Source: an uncultured Rickettsiaceae bacterium (GTDB lineage Bacteria; Pseudomonadota; Alphaproteobacteria; Rickettsiales; Rickettsiaceae). Taken from it: DNA of 62,059 nucleotides. Below, in pieces: positions 9,515 to 19,342 of the stretch. Within the stretch, counting starts at the first letter, position 1, and each line of letters begins with the position of its first letter. The notes below the pieces were generated by a model. It saw nothing but the letters and a program-made list of their open reading frames with translations. It was not told where the DNA came from and searched no databases. The position numbers were made by a program, and so were the translations under genes. The DNA lies in NCBI GenBank assembly GCA_905479865.1, contig CAJQOD010000027.1:1-62059 (forward strand). The letters run 5' to 3'.

Positions 9515-9591
9515 ACCACATCTCCAGGGTTTTGCAATGACGATTTTTACCACCCTTTCGTCTACTTACGAGGGAGCATTAGCGATGTGGT
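9515..9591. repeat. Palindromic dispersed element
   Basis: accacatc (9515-9522) and gatgtggt (9584-9591) are perfect inverted arms. Between them are tgcaatgacga and cttacgagggagcattagc, which share words and order with the repeats at 361-400 and 50525-50630. The 390-base gap between the orphan gene and cysQ (9274-9663) holds this element and nothing else I can support. Confidence 0.5.
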
Positions 9592-9663
9592 CAGTCCATT
9601 TATCCTTACAGAATACTAAATCTTCATCTCGCAATACTCCCTATAGTACACTAACTGCATCGA

Positions 9664-10422
9664 TCAAGCATCAAGCCATTTTTTATTAGCTGCTATAAAA
9701 TATGGGTTCTGAAAATTTTCTTTGGCGTATAGCATCAAATCACCTGCCAAAACATGAATATCGCCACCAGCAGCTCTGATCAATGCATGTCCAGCTGCTA
9801 TATCCCACTCCATTGTAGAGCCGAACTTGGGAAAAACATCTCCAGCTCCTTCGGCGATCAAGCATAATTTAAGCGAACTTGGAACAGCAATAACCTCAGA
9901 GAAATTATTGCTTTTCAAATAGTCTGCTGTTACCAAGTTAAAATTATTAGAACTAACTACAGCTACAAAACCCTCCTGCTCATGAATATTCTTATCTATA
10001 GCAACTCCATTTTTTTCAATACAGAATTTTTGATTCTCATCAGTGAAATACAGAATTCCCTTAGCCGGTTGATAAACAAAACCGTAGGCAGCTAATTGTT
10101 TATCAACCAAGGCAATATTAACCGTAAAACTATCTTTGTTTTTAATAAAACTTCTAGTGCCATCAATAGGATCAATCAGCCAAAATTGCTTATTTTTGTC
10201 AATTGCAACGATTGGTCTTTCTTCGCAAATTACAGGGATTTTAGGTGCAAGATTGGATAACTCATTAAAAATAAAAAGACTAATCTCTTTATCAGCATTA
10301 GTAACAGGAGAATTATCATTCTTCCACTCAACTTCAATTCCCTTTTCTCTAGCATTAAGAGCGATATGACCTGCTTTTACTATAAGTTTTTTTATCGCTA
10401 GAACCAGGTTTTTATCTATCAT
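9664..10422 (-). CDS. cysQ: 3'(2'),5'-bisphosphate nucleotidase CysQ (inositol monophosphatase family)
   Basis: A 252-residue Mg-dependent phosphatase of the inositol monophosphatase superfamily. The metal site is intact: CEE at residues 66-68, WLIDPIDGT at 81-89, and EWDIAAGHAL in the C-terminal half, with NSPVTNADKE near the start. CysQ hydrolyses 3'-phosphoadenosine 5'-phosphate to AMP. SuhB is the main alternative, but the spacing of the motifs and the downstream Ala-rich helix fit CysQ better. It lies eight bases downstream of folD on the same strand and is the last gene of a murA-folD-cysQ run. Confidence 0.8.
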   Translation of the reverse strand: MIDKNLVLAIKKLIVKAGHIALNAREKGIEVEWKNDNSPVTNADKEISLFIFNELSNLAPKIPVICEERPIVAIDKNKQFWLIDPIDGTRSFIKNKDSFTVNIALVDKQLAAYGFVYQPAKGILYFTDENQKFCIEKNGVAIDKNIHEQEGFVAVVSSNNFNLVTADYLKSNNFSEVIAVPSSLKLCLIAEGAGDVFPKFGSTMEWDIAAGHALIRAAGGDIHVLAGDLMLYAKENFQNPYFIAANKKWLDA

Positions 10423-10430
10423 TAAAGTTT

Positions 10431-11309
10431 CTATAAGTTATCCAATCTGTTTTTCGCAGCATCATAGGTATTCATCAATAAATATGCTACCGTCATAGGT
10501 CCGACACCACCAGGCACTGGTGTAATGTATTTCACCTTATTCTTTACAGCTTGAAAATCAACATCACCAACTAGCTCGCATTTATTTTGAGATATCACTC
10601 TATTGATACCTACATCAATGACAATGGCATTTGAATTGAAGTATTCTTCTGTCAGAAATTTAGGACTTCCCACAGCAGAAATAACAATTTCGGCTTTTGA
10701 GGTAACAGCTGCAAGATTTTTGGTTCTGGAATGGCAAATAGTAACACTGCAATGTTCTTTTAATAATAGAGCAGCCAGCGGCCTACCAACAATATTGGAT
10801 CGGCCAATTATCACGGCATTTTTACCGACTAAATCTTTAGTACAGTGTTTAATTAATTTCAAACATCCAAGAGCAGTACATGGCACAAAACCATGTTCAT
10901 ACGAACCATATAGCAATCCAACATTAACTGGATGAAATCCATCTACATCTTTCTTAGGGTTGATCGCCATAATCACCTTGAATTTGCTGATATGGGGCGG
11001 TAATGGCATTTGTACAATGATTCCTGAAACCTGGGCATCCTCATTCAGTCTTTTAATCTCTCGCAGAAGTAAACTTTCTGAAACATCGCTATCAAAGTTT
11101 TGTAATTCAGTCAGCAAACCAACCTTGCTAGCAGCTTTTATCTTATTTTGAACATAAATACCACTTACTGGATCATCTCCCACCAGGATAATAGCTAACT
11201 TTGCCGGCGTATTCAGTAATTTATTATCCTCATCTATCTTACTCTTTAAATCAGCCAACATCTGCTCGCTAATTTTCTTACCGTCAATAATAATAGCTTC
11301 TTTAATCAC
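10431..11309 (-). CDS. folD: Bifunctional methylenetetrahydrofolate dehydrogenase / methenyl-THF cyclohydrolase
   Basis: A 292-residue FolD. It interconverts 5,10-methylene-THF and 10-formyl-THF in two steps, supplying formyl groups for initiator tRNA and purines. Diagnostic stretches are YVQNKIKAA (catalytic Lys region), [23 protein letters not shown], the NADP loop GRSNIVGRP and the C-terminal [12 protein letters not shown]. The start is GTG at 11309; no ATG gives a full-length N terminus. It sits between murA and cysQ with short gaps (36 and 8 bases), consistent with one transcript. Confidence 0.93.
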   Translation of the reverse strand: MIKEAIIIDGKKISEQMLADLKSKIDEDNKLLNTPAKLAIILVGDDPVSGIYVQNKIKAASKVGLLTELQNFDSDVSESLLLREIKRLNEDAQVSGIIVQMPLPPHISKFKVIMAINPKKDVDGFHPVNVGLLYGSYEHGFVPCTALGCLKLIKHCTKDLVGKNAVIIGRSNIVGRPLAALLLKEHCSVTICHSRTKNLAAVTSKAEIVISAVGSPKFLTEEYFNSNAIVIDVGINRVISQNKCELVGDVDFQAVKNKVKYITPVPGGVGPMTVAYLLMNTYDAAKNRLDNL

Positions 11310-11345
11310 TATTCAAAACTCTACATTTTTACTTGACAGGTCGGT

Positions 11346-12626
11346 TTAAACCGCATCACCAACAATTCGTGAAATATCCGCACCGCAATTAGCCAGCTTT
11401 TTTTCAAGCGATTGATATCCTCTATCCAAGTGATAAATTCTCCTGACTTTAGTTTTGCCTTTTGCACATAGCCCTGCAATTACCAAACACACTGAAGCAC
11501 GTAAATCACTAGCCATCACTTCAGCTCCTGTTAAAGTATCAACCCCTCGTACCAAAGCATTATTACCATTTATGGTGATATCAGCTCCCATTCTACACAA
11601 TTCTGGGACGTGCATAAAACGATTTTCAAAAATATTCTCCGAAATCACAGACGAACCGGCAGCCAGTGCCATCAAGCACATAAACTGAGCCTGAAAATCC
11701 GTTGAAAACCCAGGGTATGGCTGAGTTGAAATATTTGTAGCATTGATTGACCCTTTATGCTTAATACGAATATAATTTTCCCCTGATTGAACATCAATCC
11801 CGGCCTCTTTCATTCTTGATGCTAAATTTTCAACTATATCATAATTAATACCAAGAAGTTTTACATCGCCCCTGGTGGCGGCGGCTGCAATCATGTAAGT
11901 ACCGGCTTCAATACGATCTGGTAAAACTCTGTACTTAGTGCCAGAAAGTTGCTTTTTTCCGACAATCTTAAGCTCACCAGTATTAATGCCGGTGATCTCT
12001 GCACCCATTTGATTTAAACAATGACATAAATCGACAATTTCCGGTTCTCTTGCACAGTTCGATAAATGCATTTCACCATCGACTAAAACTGCAGCTAAAA
12101 TAGCATTGATCGTAGCACCAACTGAAGATTTAGCAAAAGCAAAATGGCTGCCCTGAAGACGCCCTTTGACATGCGCATGAATATAACCTTCCTCAATTTT
12201 AATAATTGCTCCCATAGCTTCCATTGCCGCAATATGGAGATCAACCTGCCTTACTCCAATTGCACATCCACCTGGTAGAGAAACTTTTGCTTCACCAAAC
12301 CTGGCTAGTAGCGGTCCAAGTACCCAGATCGAGGCGCGCATTTTACGTACGATTTCGTATGGAGCAGAATGGCTAGTAATAGATTTTAACGATAGTTTTA
12401 ATGTTAAACTTTCATCATCTCCTTCTTCTGACTCTATTTGTGTACCATGATTTGCCAGAAGCTTTTTCATAGTATCAATATCAGATAATTTTGGAATATT
12501 GGTAAGTTCTAACGTTTGATCAGTCAATAAAGAGGCTGCCATAAGAGGCAAAGAAGCATTCTTTGAACCGCTAATAATTATCTCGCCAACCAGAGGGTTA
12601 CCACCCCGAATTAAAATACTATCCAT
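11346..12626 (-). CDS. murA: UDP-N-acetylglucosamine 1-carboxyvinyltransferase
   Basis: A 426-residue MurA, the enzyme of the first committed step of peptidoglycan synthesis (enolpyruvyl transfer from PEP to UDP-GlcNAc). The PEP-binding SKNASLP (21-27) is present, and the catalytic loop reads LPGGCAIG with Cys121, so the enzyme should be sensitive to fosfomycin as in E. coli. The C-terminal [11 protein letters not shown] matches the family. Its presence shows that the organism keeps at least part of the peptidoglycan pathway. The next gene downstream is folD. Confidence 0.95.
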   Translation of the reverse strand: MDSILIRGGNPLVGEIIISGSKNASLPLMAASLLTDQTLELTNIPKLSDIDTMKKLLANHGTQIESEEGDDESLTLKLSLKSITSHSAPYEIVRKMRASIWVLGPLLARFGEAKVSLPGGCAIGVRQVDLHIAAMEAMGAIIKIEEGYIHAHVKGRLQGSHFAFAKSSVGATINAILAAVLVDGEMHLSNCAREPEIVDLCHCLNQMGAEITGINTGELKIVGKKQLSGTKYRVLPDRIEAGTYMIAAAATRGDVKLLGINYDIVENLASRMKEAGIDVQSGENYIRIKHKGSINATNISTQPYPGFSTDFQAQFMCLMALAAGSSVISENIFENRFMHVPELCRMGADITINGNNALVRGVDTLTGAEVMASDLRASVCLVIAGLCAKGKTKVRRIYHLDRGYQSLEKKLANCGADISRIVGDAV

Positions 12627-12691
12627 ATATCCGTGTTATAGTCATTACAGAATTACTTAACAATTTAGAAAGCGTAGGCACTAAATGATAC

Positions 12692-12720
12692 AAGACCCCA
12701 TTTGTGCAAAATGAGGCCTT
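12692..12720 (-). terminator. Likely Rho-independent terminator after rpsA
   Basis: Read on the minus strand the segment is a 12-bp stem (aaggcctcattt / aaatggggtctt, with two G-U type pairs) and a five-base loop, beginning six bases after the rpsA stop codon, followed by a moderately T-rich tail. Position and stem length suit a terminator for the cmk-rpsA unit; the weak T-run keeps this tentative. Confidence 0.55.
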
Positions 12721-12725
12721 AGCAA

Positions 12726-14441
12726 TTATTTTTTACCTTCTTCTCCAAGTGCAGCTCCCAAGATATCTCCAAGGCTGGCACCGCTATCAGTAGAACCATA
12801 TTCCTTGATCGCCTTATCACGCTCATCAATTTCAAGTGCTTTAACAGAAAGAGCTAATTTACGACCTGATTTATCTACAGATGTCACTTTTGCATCAAGC
12901 CTGTCTCCTACGGCAAATCTATCAGTTTTCTGTTCTGATCTTTCCGAGGAAAGATCAGTTTTTTTGATAAAGCCAGAAGCTTTGTCCTCAACATTCACTT
13001 CTATTCCATCATGGCTTGTACTCGCAACAACACAAGTAACAACCATGTTTTTCTTGAAGTTTTCAATCAAGCCTTCATTAGGATCTGCGCTAAGTTGCTT
13101 GACGCCTAGTGCCACTCTGTCTTTATCTACATCAATATTAAGAACCTTACATTCAACTTCATCACCTTTAGTGTAGTTCTTAAGAAGCTCAGTTCCATTG
13201 TTCTCCCAACTTAAATCTGATTCATGAATCATACCGTCTGTATTGGTATCTATGGCAACAAACATACCAAAATCAGTAATGTTTCTGATTGGCGCTTTGA
13301 TGACGCTACCGACCGGGTGAACTTCTGCAAACTTAACAAGCGGATTGTCCTGACATTTTTTGATACTTAGAGAAATTCTGTGTCTCTCAGTATCAACATC
13401 AAGAATTACAAACTCAACCTCTTGACCAATAGTCAAAAGCTTTTTCGGATTCTGGTTAGTTTTACCCCAACTAATTTCTGAAGAGTGAACAAGTCCTTCA
13501 ATACCATCTTGAAGCTCAATAAACACACCATAATCAGCAATGTTTGTCACTTTACCGCTCATAGTTTTTCCAACTGGAAATTTTTCTGCTACATTATCCC
13601 AAGGATTAGCATCTAATTGCTTCATGCCCAGAGAAATCCTTCTAGTTTCTTCATTGAATTTAATTACTACAACTTTAATATTTTGACCAAAAGTCAGTAC
13701 TTCTGATGGGTGATTAATTCTGCTCCAGGAAATATCAGTTACGTGCAGTAAACCATCTACATTGCCTAAATCAATAAAGGCACCATAATCAGTAATATTC
13801 TTAACAACACCTTCAAGAATATCTCCCTCTTTGATTGTAGCTAACATCTCTTCTCTTGCCTCGGAACGCGACTCCTCAAGTATTGCTTTTCTTGAAACAA
13901 TAATATTCCCGAGTTTCATATCCATTTTCAGGATCTGGAAGGGTTGTGGTATATCCATAATTGTTGATGGATCTTTAATCGGTCTAACGTCAGCCTGGCT
14001 TCCAGGTAGAAATGCAATTACGCCGTCCAAATCAACAGTGAATCCACCCTTGACCCTGCCAAAAATAACACCGGTGATATTTTCACCTTTTTCAAAAATT
14101 TTCTCAAGTTTAATCCAGGATTCTTCACGAATTGCTTTTTCACGACTTAAGACAGTTCCTCTCCTACCGGCAACTTTTTCAACATATACGTCAACAATGT
14201 CACCTACTTTTGGCACCTGGATTTCTTTAACTGTCTGGAATTCGCTGACAGGAATACGCCCTTCATTTTTAAGCCCCACATCAACAATAATTACCTCAGA
14301 ACCTGCTTCTACAACTTGACCTTTTACTACTGACCCCTCTTTTACATGGGAAGTATCAAAGGTTTCAAGAAGTTTAGAAAAATCTTCTACTGCTACTGCA
14401 ACATCTGCTAATTGGGGAATAAATCTTTTTTTTATTTTCAT
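12726..14441 (-). CDS. rpsA: 30S ribosomal protein S1
   Basis: A 571-residue protein made of six S1 RNA-binding repeats; typical blocks are [40 protein letters not shown] and [21 protein letters not shown]1 recruits mRNA to the 30S subunit. The length is standard for the family and the C terminus ends with an acidic-to-basic tail ([11 protein letters not shown]). It lies downstream of cmk on the same strand with a 95-base gap; cmk-rpsA is a widely conserved pair. Confidence 0.95.
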   Translation of the reverse strand: MKIKKRFIPQLADVAVAVEDFSKLLETFDTSHVKEGSVVKGQVVEAGSEVIIVDVGLKNEGRIPVSEFQTVKEIQVPKVGDIVDVYVEKVAGRRGTVLSREKAIREESWIKLEKIFEKGENITGVIFGRVKGGFTVDLDGVIAFLPGSQADVRPIKDPSTIMDIPQPFQILKMDMKLGNIIVSRKAILEESRSEAREEMLATIKEGDILEGVVKNITDYGAFIDLGNVDGLLHVTDISWSRINHPSEVLTFGQNIKVVVIKFNEETRRISLGMKQLDANPWDNVAEKFPVGKTMSGKVTNIADYGVFIELQDGIEGLVHSSEISWGKTNQNPKKLLTIGQEVEFVILDVDTERHRISLSIKKCQDNPLVKFAEVHPVGSVIKAPIRNITDFGMFVAIDTNTDGMIHESDLSWENNGTELLKNYTKGDEVECKVLNIDVDKDRVALGVKQLSADPNEGLIENFKKNMVVTCVVASTSHDGIEVNVEDKASGFIKKTDLSSERSEQKTDRFAVGDRLDAKVTSVDKSGRKLALSVKALEIDERDKAIKEYGSTDSGASLGDILGAALGEEGKK

Positions 14442-14536
14442 AATAAATTAATAATAACTAAAATAATGCCAAATTTAGTTAAATTTTAAAGTTAAACAAA
14501 ATTAAGCAAATCAATCGGCATATATAAGCGATTTAC

Positions 14537-15190
14537 TCAACCAACAAAATCTTTTATTTTTTGGATCACTTCTGCAGGAGTAAGATCGCTTGCATCAATG
14601 ACAAACGCATCCGCTGCGGCTTTAAGCGGCGCCGCACTTCGTACCCTGTCCCTCTTATCCCGACTTTTTAACAGATCCAAAACGTCGCTCAGTTTACACT
14701 CTTTCCCTTCAAGACGCAACTGTTTAAATCTCCTTGCAGCTCGCACCTGAACATTTGCGGTCAGGAATATTTTCAAGTCAGCATCAGGAGCAATTACTGT
14801 TCCGATATCACGGCCTTCCATAATAATTCTCGGAGTAGTTTTTATCAGATTTTGCAGGTAATGACCCAGATTCTCACGCACTTGAGTTATAATAGAAATT
14901 TTGGAAGCAACATCCCCTATTATTTCTAAATTTAAGTCAACTCCGTGCAGTTGTGAAATCACATCTGCAGTTGCCGATAATTTTATTACAGAATTAATAT
15001 CATCCGGAGACACATTATCTTGCAAACATATATAAGCAAGACCGCGATAAACTATACTGGATTGCACATAGACCAAGCCAAATTCCTGCGCCAACATGAA
15101 GCCTATCAATCCCTTACCGGCTGCCGATGGTCCATCGAGAGCCACAACAAGATTATTATCCTGATTATACATTTTTTCTGATAATTGCAT
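14537..15190 (-). CDS. cmk: Cytidylate kinase
   Basis: A protein of about 217 residues with the P-loop LDGPSAAGKG near the N terminus, the substrate segment SSIVYRGLAY, GRDIGTVIAPDADLKIFL and the lid arginines RDKRDRVRSAAPL. It phosphorylates CMP and dCMP. I chose the ATG at 15190 over the in-frame GTG at 15196; a further ATG at 15172 is possible because the conserved domain begins only after it. It precedes rpsA in the usual order. Confidence 0.92.
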   Translation of the reverse strand: MQLSEKMYNQDNNLVVALDGPSAAGKGLIGFMLAQEFGLVYVQSSIVYRGLAYICLQDNVSPDDINSVIKLSATADVISQLHGVDLNLEIIGDVASKISIITQVRENLGHYLQNLIKTTPRIIMEGRDIGTVIAPDADLKIFLTANVQVRAARRFKQLRLEGKECKLSDVLDLLKSRDKRDRVRSAAPLKAAADAFVIDASDLTPAEVIQKIKDFVG

Positions 15191-15299
15191 TAACACTTCA
15201 AACTTTTCTTTAAGTTCTATGAGATTTTTGTGGTTATTGCAAATTAAATCCTTGAGTTTTAGGCCAATACGGAGTAAAAAAGCGGTGACTTACAGAGTC

Positions 15300-15376
15300 G
15301 GGCGGTTAGCTCAGTTGGTTAGAGTGCTACGTTGACATCGTAGAGGTCGGAAGTTCGAATCTTCTACCGCCCACCA
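15300..15376 (+). tRNA. tRNA-Val (anticodon GAC)
   Basis: The acceptor stem is gggcggt / accgccc, with discriminator A and an encoded CCA (15374-15376). The D arm is agctcagttggttagagt, the anticodon stem ctacg/cgtag encloses ttgacat, giving anticodon GAC, and the T arm carries ttcgaat. All stems close, so the gene looks functional. Confidence 0.96.
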
Positions 15377-15532
15377 TTGTTTTTATAAAAGATATAAGAA
15401 CTTTTGATTTTTCGGATGAAATAATTTTTTATTACGATCTCTCTAAAAAATTAACATATTATTTCTAAGTAAAGGCTTGTTGATCAGCATACAAACATCT
15501 GAGCCAAAAATCAATAATGTCATAGATAGTTC

Positions 15533-18500
15533 TTACCTGCTTGAGCTTTGTCTGCTTGCTGCTGTTGTTGCTTGCTGCTGTTGTTGCTTTACCCTTTGAA
15601 CGTGATTTTCTACACCTGCTTTTGTTGTAACTTCTGCTGTAGCTCTATGGATTCTATCTTGCTTTACTTGTGGCTGATTTTTTGCATAATTCATTGCATT
15701 ATTATAAGCATTTTTGTAATCTTCTCTTGACATTTCATCCCCCACCCACGAATCATTTAACTGACTTAAAGCTTCAACAACTTTATCTGAGTTTCCTTCT
15801 TTTATGATGCCACTAAGTATTTTACTTGCAAGTTCAGTTTGATCCTCACCAAGATTTTCAAAAGGATTGTCAGGTGCATCTTCTTTCACAATATATCTTC
15901 TTCTCTCTTGCAACTTATCCTTAATTAAGTTCATTAAGGGGTTTTCTTGAGAAAGTACAGGTTTTTTCTGAACCGAATGATCTTCACCTGACACTACTTT
16001 TTTCAGTGTTTTGCCTGCCTGAATCTCTTGCAATAGTGACAGGTTTTGTTTGTTCCTGACGTTTGGTTTAAATTTACCATTCAGTGGTAGAGATGGAGAT
16101 AGCTGACTCGGTTTCTGTAATTCTCTTGGTTTATTTTCAACCAAAGAACTGCCCATCAGCACCTCTTTACACTGTTTTTTCTTAAGAGCTTCCATTTCCT
16201 GCATGACAATTTTATCTTGTGCAACAGTTTCAGCTTGTTGAGAGATATCAATGGCCATACCTTGATTTTTTACCACTTCTTGCATCATTTCCTTATACTT
16301 CTCCTGTGTTACTGGCAGGGTGAAAATCTTACCGTTCCTTTCTATATAACCAATCGCATCATCACCTATACCCATGAATTTTATAGGTACCGGCGAGCTT
16401 ACTTCGGTCAGTTTGCCAGAATCATCATAGTGAGCTGTGAAATATACCGCGTCTCTTTCCGGCATATTACGACCATTCTCATCTTTCAGAGCCATCGAAA
16501 CGTGCATTGGACCATTGCCCGTTTCCAATTCTTTTGGAAAATCAATTTGCCTATAGCTTCTAATATTTCTCGATGTACCATCTTCTAGAGTAACAATAGT
16601 AGGTTTAACATCAAATGTAGATTCTTTTAGTGTACAAACGGTTTGGCCATCTGTGTCGGTTACTTCGGTAGAACGAACCTTCTCTTCTCTTTGTCCCCAA
16701 TCTATGTTTTTAAACCTATCTTGAAATTTGTTGTGAACAGCCTTATATCCCTTTGATTCAATCTCATGCATCTGAGTTTGAGCTGCAGGTTTCTTCATCA
16801 CTTCTTTGACTGACTCTCTACCTTCTCCAGTTTCTAGATAGGCACGAACAAAAGCTAAATTTCGATTTTGAAAGATATCTCTTTTATTGCTTTCCATGCC
16901 TTTTGCAATTTCTTGCTTCAAGAAAAGTTGTTGAGTGGTAATAATTTCATCTCTGACAGCTTGGGTAATTGGATCAATCGTATCACTTAAATTAACCGGT
17001 GAGGTATTTACCGAATGGGGTTTTAGTAGTAGTTCAGGTGAAACTTCCTTACTAAAGATTACAGTATCTACAGCTTCAACCTCTGTGGCCAGGGGACTAG
17101 AACGTTTTTTAGGTTTTTCCTCTGTCTGTCTGATTTCTGATGACAGGTCTTCTTTAATAAACTTTTCATGTACAAGGCTTTGTCTTAACTGCTGAACCTC
17201 CTGTTCTACATCGCTTGATACTGTATTTGACTTCATTCGTTTTGCAAAACTACTCACTCTCCTTTTTACAGGTAGTTCCTTGTTTATTAAACCTCTGAGT
17301 ATATCTGCTTCTTGTTCTGCGCTGCTAAGGCCTAGCTCTACCTTTTTACAGGCTTCATACATACTTAAGTATGTTTCTGTATCTAACTTTACATCATATG
17401 TTCCTTTTGTAACATTCTTTCCTTTTTGCAATTTTGCACTTATTGCTCTTAGCTCTGGATGACCAGACTCTAATTCTTTGATATAGTTATGCAATCTAGT
17501 TGTTCTAGTTTGCGGATATAGATTTGTAACAGCTTCTCGTTGATTCTCAATTGCATGTTCAAGAGCTATTTCTCGAGATACTGTAAGCAGAGCTTGGCCT
17601 TTTTCCGGAATGACTTGTGACCATCTTTCCTTATAATATTCTGGTTGCTCCAAGAAAGCATCGATAAATTCACGATTCACTGGTTTTAACATGTGAGCCA
17701 TAGCCATAGTTAGTTTTTCAGTCTGTTCTGGATTTAAATTTCGATTTCCAGCTGTTACAAGTGCTAGCGACTGCTCACAAATTTCGTGCCATTTCTGTGC
17801 TGAGTCTTTATACTGATCAATGTCTATATTTAGACTCTTCTTTTTTATCTTGTCCTGTAGACTAATTAATGTTTCATCGAAATATCCTCTGAATTGCCTC
17901 AGATCATCAACCATTTTAGTCGATGATTCACTTATCATTTGTCTTTGCTCTCTTTCTCTGTGCGCAGCAAGCTCTTCTCCTATCAGTTTACGTTGTTTTT
18001 TTGATAATTTGAATTTTAACTGCATTTCTGCAGGATTGTTCACAACAAGTTCGGCATGTTCAGGGTTTTCTGCGATTGCAGCCCGAACTTTCGGTAAGTC
18101 TATTGATTTATCCTTATTGATAGCAAGTTTTAAATCAATCTCAAAGGCCATGTCTTTCTGTGACTGCTGCCTTTCAAGCATTTTCTGGGCAAAATGATCC
18201 TTAATCATGTCGAATTTCTTCGCTTTATCCTCTAGATTAAGTATAGATTCCGATACCCCTATTTGCTTGCCAAATGCAGTAATAGCGTATTGTTCAACTT
18301 CGTTGTCATAGTTCTTGATTATTTCATTCCATGCTTTTTCAATTCTTGGCTTTAAGTCAATTTCTGCTTCTCTCTTTAATTCTGCAGAAAATTCTGCAGA
18401 AAAAATTCTCTTTCTAGGGTGATCTCGCAGGAAATAATTTTTTTCCAATCCAACACGATTTTTCATAGATTTCATCGGTTCTATATCAGATGAAAGTTCC

Positions 18501-19051
18501 CTGAAAGCTGCACCAAAATCTATTCTAACCAGTTCAGATTGGTCATTTCTGTTAACCACGCCAATATTACCGGAGTGAACTGACTTATCACCTAATAGTA
18601 GCGAGGCAACTGTGATTTTTGCATAGTTTTTATATTTAAAATTACCTTTTTTATCACGTTTTGACAAACCTTTGCGTACATATTGCTGGTTTCCAGGTAC
18701 CCATGCTTGCATGGCTTCAACTGCAGCTGATCTGTTTTTTTTACCTAGATCTGAAAATAGATCTCTGTAGTTGTCTTTAAAGAATTTTGATGCAAGGAAA
18801 GTTTTGCCACTATCAGTAGATTTATGCAAAGTAACTTCACATGCGCTTCCTGGAGAAAGTTCATCGAAAAGTTCGGCTGCCATATATTCTGCTAAATCAT
18901 TGCGTAGTTTTTTTACGTCACGTTTAAACAGAAATGTAGTTTGACCATCTTCAGACTTATATATACCTCCCTCAGGATCTGATGCGTGAATACCACCTGT
19001 TTTATTTCCTTTTCTAGTTGAGAAGCCGTTAAATGGTTTATCTTTAGCCAT
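15533..19051 (-). CDS. Large effector-like protein with phosphoinositide-kinase-like signature
   Basis: A 1172-residue protein with no signal peptide or membrane segment. The N-terminal 180 residues look like a divergent kinase: GGIYKSED...TFLFKRD (29-45, candidate ATP-binding Lys43), then LLGDKSVHSGNIG (152-164) and VRIDFGAAF (175-183). The GD-x3-HxxN plus IDFG pair is the catalytic and activation-loop pattern of PI3K/PI4K-type lipid kinases; similar divergent kinase domains are known in the Legionella effector LepB and the Rickettsia effector Risk1. The remaining 900 residues are mostly charged helices, with possible coiled coils and a small beta-rich segment around 810-930. The C terminus is poly-Gln followed by a Ser-rich tail. 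Lack of a signal peptide suits a type IV substrate, but secretion and activity are inference. It stands alone. Confidence 0.65.
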   Translation of the reverse strand: MAKDKPFNGFSTRKGNKTGGIHASDPEGGIYKSEDGQTTFLFKRDVKKLRNDLAEYMAAELFDELSPGSACEVTLHKSTDSGKTFLASKFFKDNYRDLFSDLGKKNRSAAVEAMQAWVPGNQQYVRKGLSKRDKKGNFKYKNYAKITVASLLLGDKSVHSGNIGVVNRNDQSELVRIDFGAAFRELSSDIEPMKSMKNRVGLEKNYFLRDHPRKRIFSAEFSAELKREAEIDLKPRIEKAWNEIIKNYDNEVEQYAITAFGKQIGVSESILNLEDKAKKFDMIKDHFAQKMLERQQSQKDMAFEIDLKLAINKDKSIDLPKVRAAIAENPEHAELVVNNPAEMQLKFKLSKKQRKLIGEELAAHREREQRQMISESSTKMVDDLRQFRGYFDETLISLQDKIKKKSLNIDIDQYKDSAQKWHEICEQSLALVTAGNRNLNPEQTEKLTMAMAHMLKPVNREFIDAFLEQPEYYKERWSQVIPEKGQALLTVSREIALEHAIENQREAVTNLYPQTRTTRLHNYIKELESGHPELRAISAKLQKGKNVTKGTYDVKLDTETYLSMYEACKKVELGLSSAEQEADILRGLINKELPVKRRVSSFAKRMKSNTVSSDVEQEVQQLRQSLVHEKFIKEDLSSEIRQTEEKPKKRSSPLATEVEAVDTVIFSKEVSPELLLKPHSVNTSPVNLSDTIDPITQAVRDEIITTQQLFLKQEIAKGMESNKRDIFQNRNLAFVRAYLETGEGRESVKEVMKKPAAQTQMHEIESKGYKAVHNKFQDRFKNIDWGQREEKVRSTEVTDTDGQTVCTLKESTFDVKPTIVTLEDGTSRNIRSYRQIDFPKELETGNGPMHVSMALKDENGRNMPERDAVYFTAHYDDSGKLTEVSSPVPIKFMGIGDDAIGYIERNGKIFTLPVTQEKYKEMMQEVVKNQGMAIDISQQAETVAQDKIVMQEMEALKKKQCKEVLMGSSLVENKPRELQKPSQLSPSLPLNGKFKPNVRNKQNLSLLQEIQAGKTLKKVVSGEDHSVQKKPVLSQENPLMNLIKDKLQERRRYIVKEDAPDNPFENLGEDQTELASKILSGIIKEGNSDKVVEALSQLNDSWVGDEMSREDYKNAYNNAMNYAKNQPQVKQDRIHRATAEVTTKAGVENHVQRVKQQQQQATTAASRQSSSR
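15555..15586. repeat. Perfect 16-bp tandem duplication
   Basis: The unit cttgctgctgttgttg occurs twice back to back (15555-15570, 15571-15586) inside the 3' end of the large kinase-like gene. Sixteen is not a multiple of three, so the two copies are read in different frames, once as poly-Gln and once as Ala/Thr-rich sequence. Confidence 0.9.
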
Positions 19052-19342
19052 GATTAATGTAATTAATTACTCCTTAAGCTTTTAATATAGCATTTAGGAT
19101 TTATCAAAGTCTACCTAAACCAGTATAATTTGAAAATTACAATAGTACCAAAAATACCCTACCTTCACCTGGGAAAAAAGATAACTAATGATCATTCTAC
19201 ACTCGTACATTTATCGAAAACGATCCATCAGGAACAACCAGCATACTAATAACAGGATTTGAGCTTCCTTATAACAAGAAGTTCAAGCGACACCAATGCG
19301 CAGCGCATCCAGAGTCTTAGAATTTATCCAAACAAAAGCACC

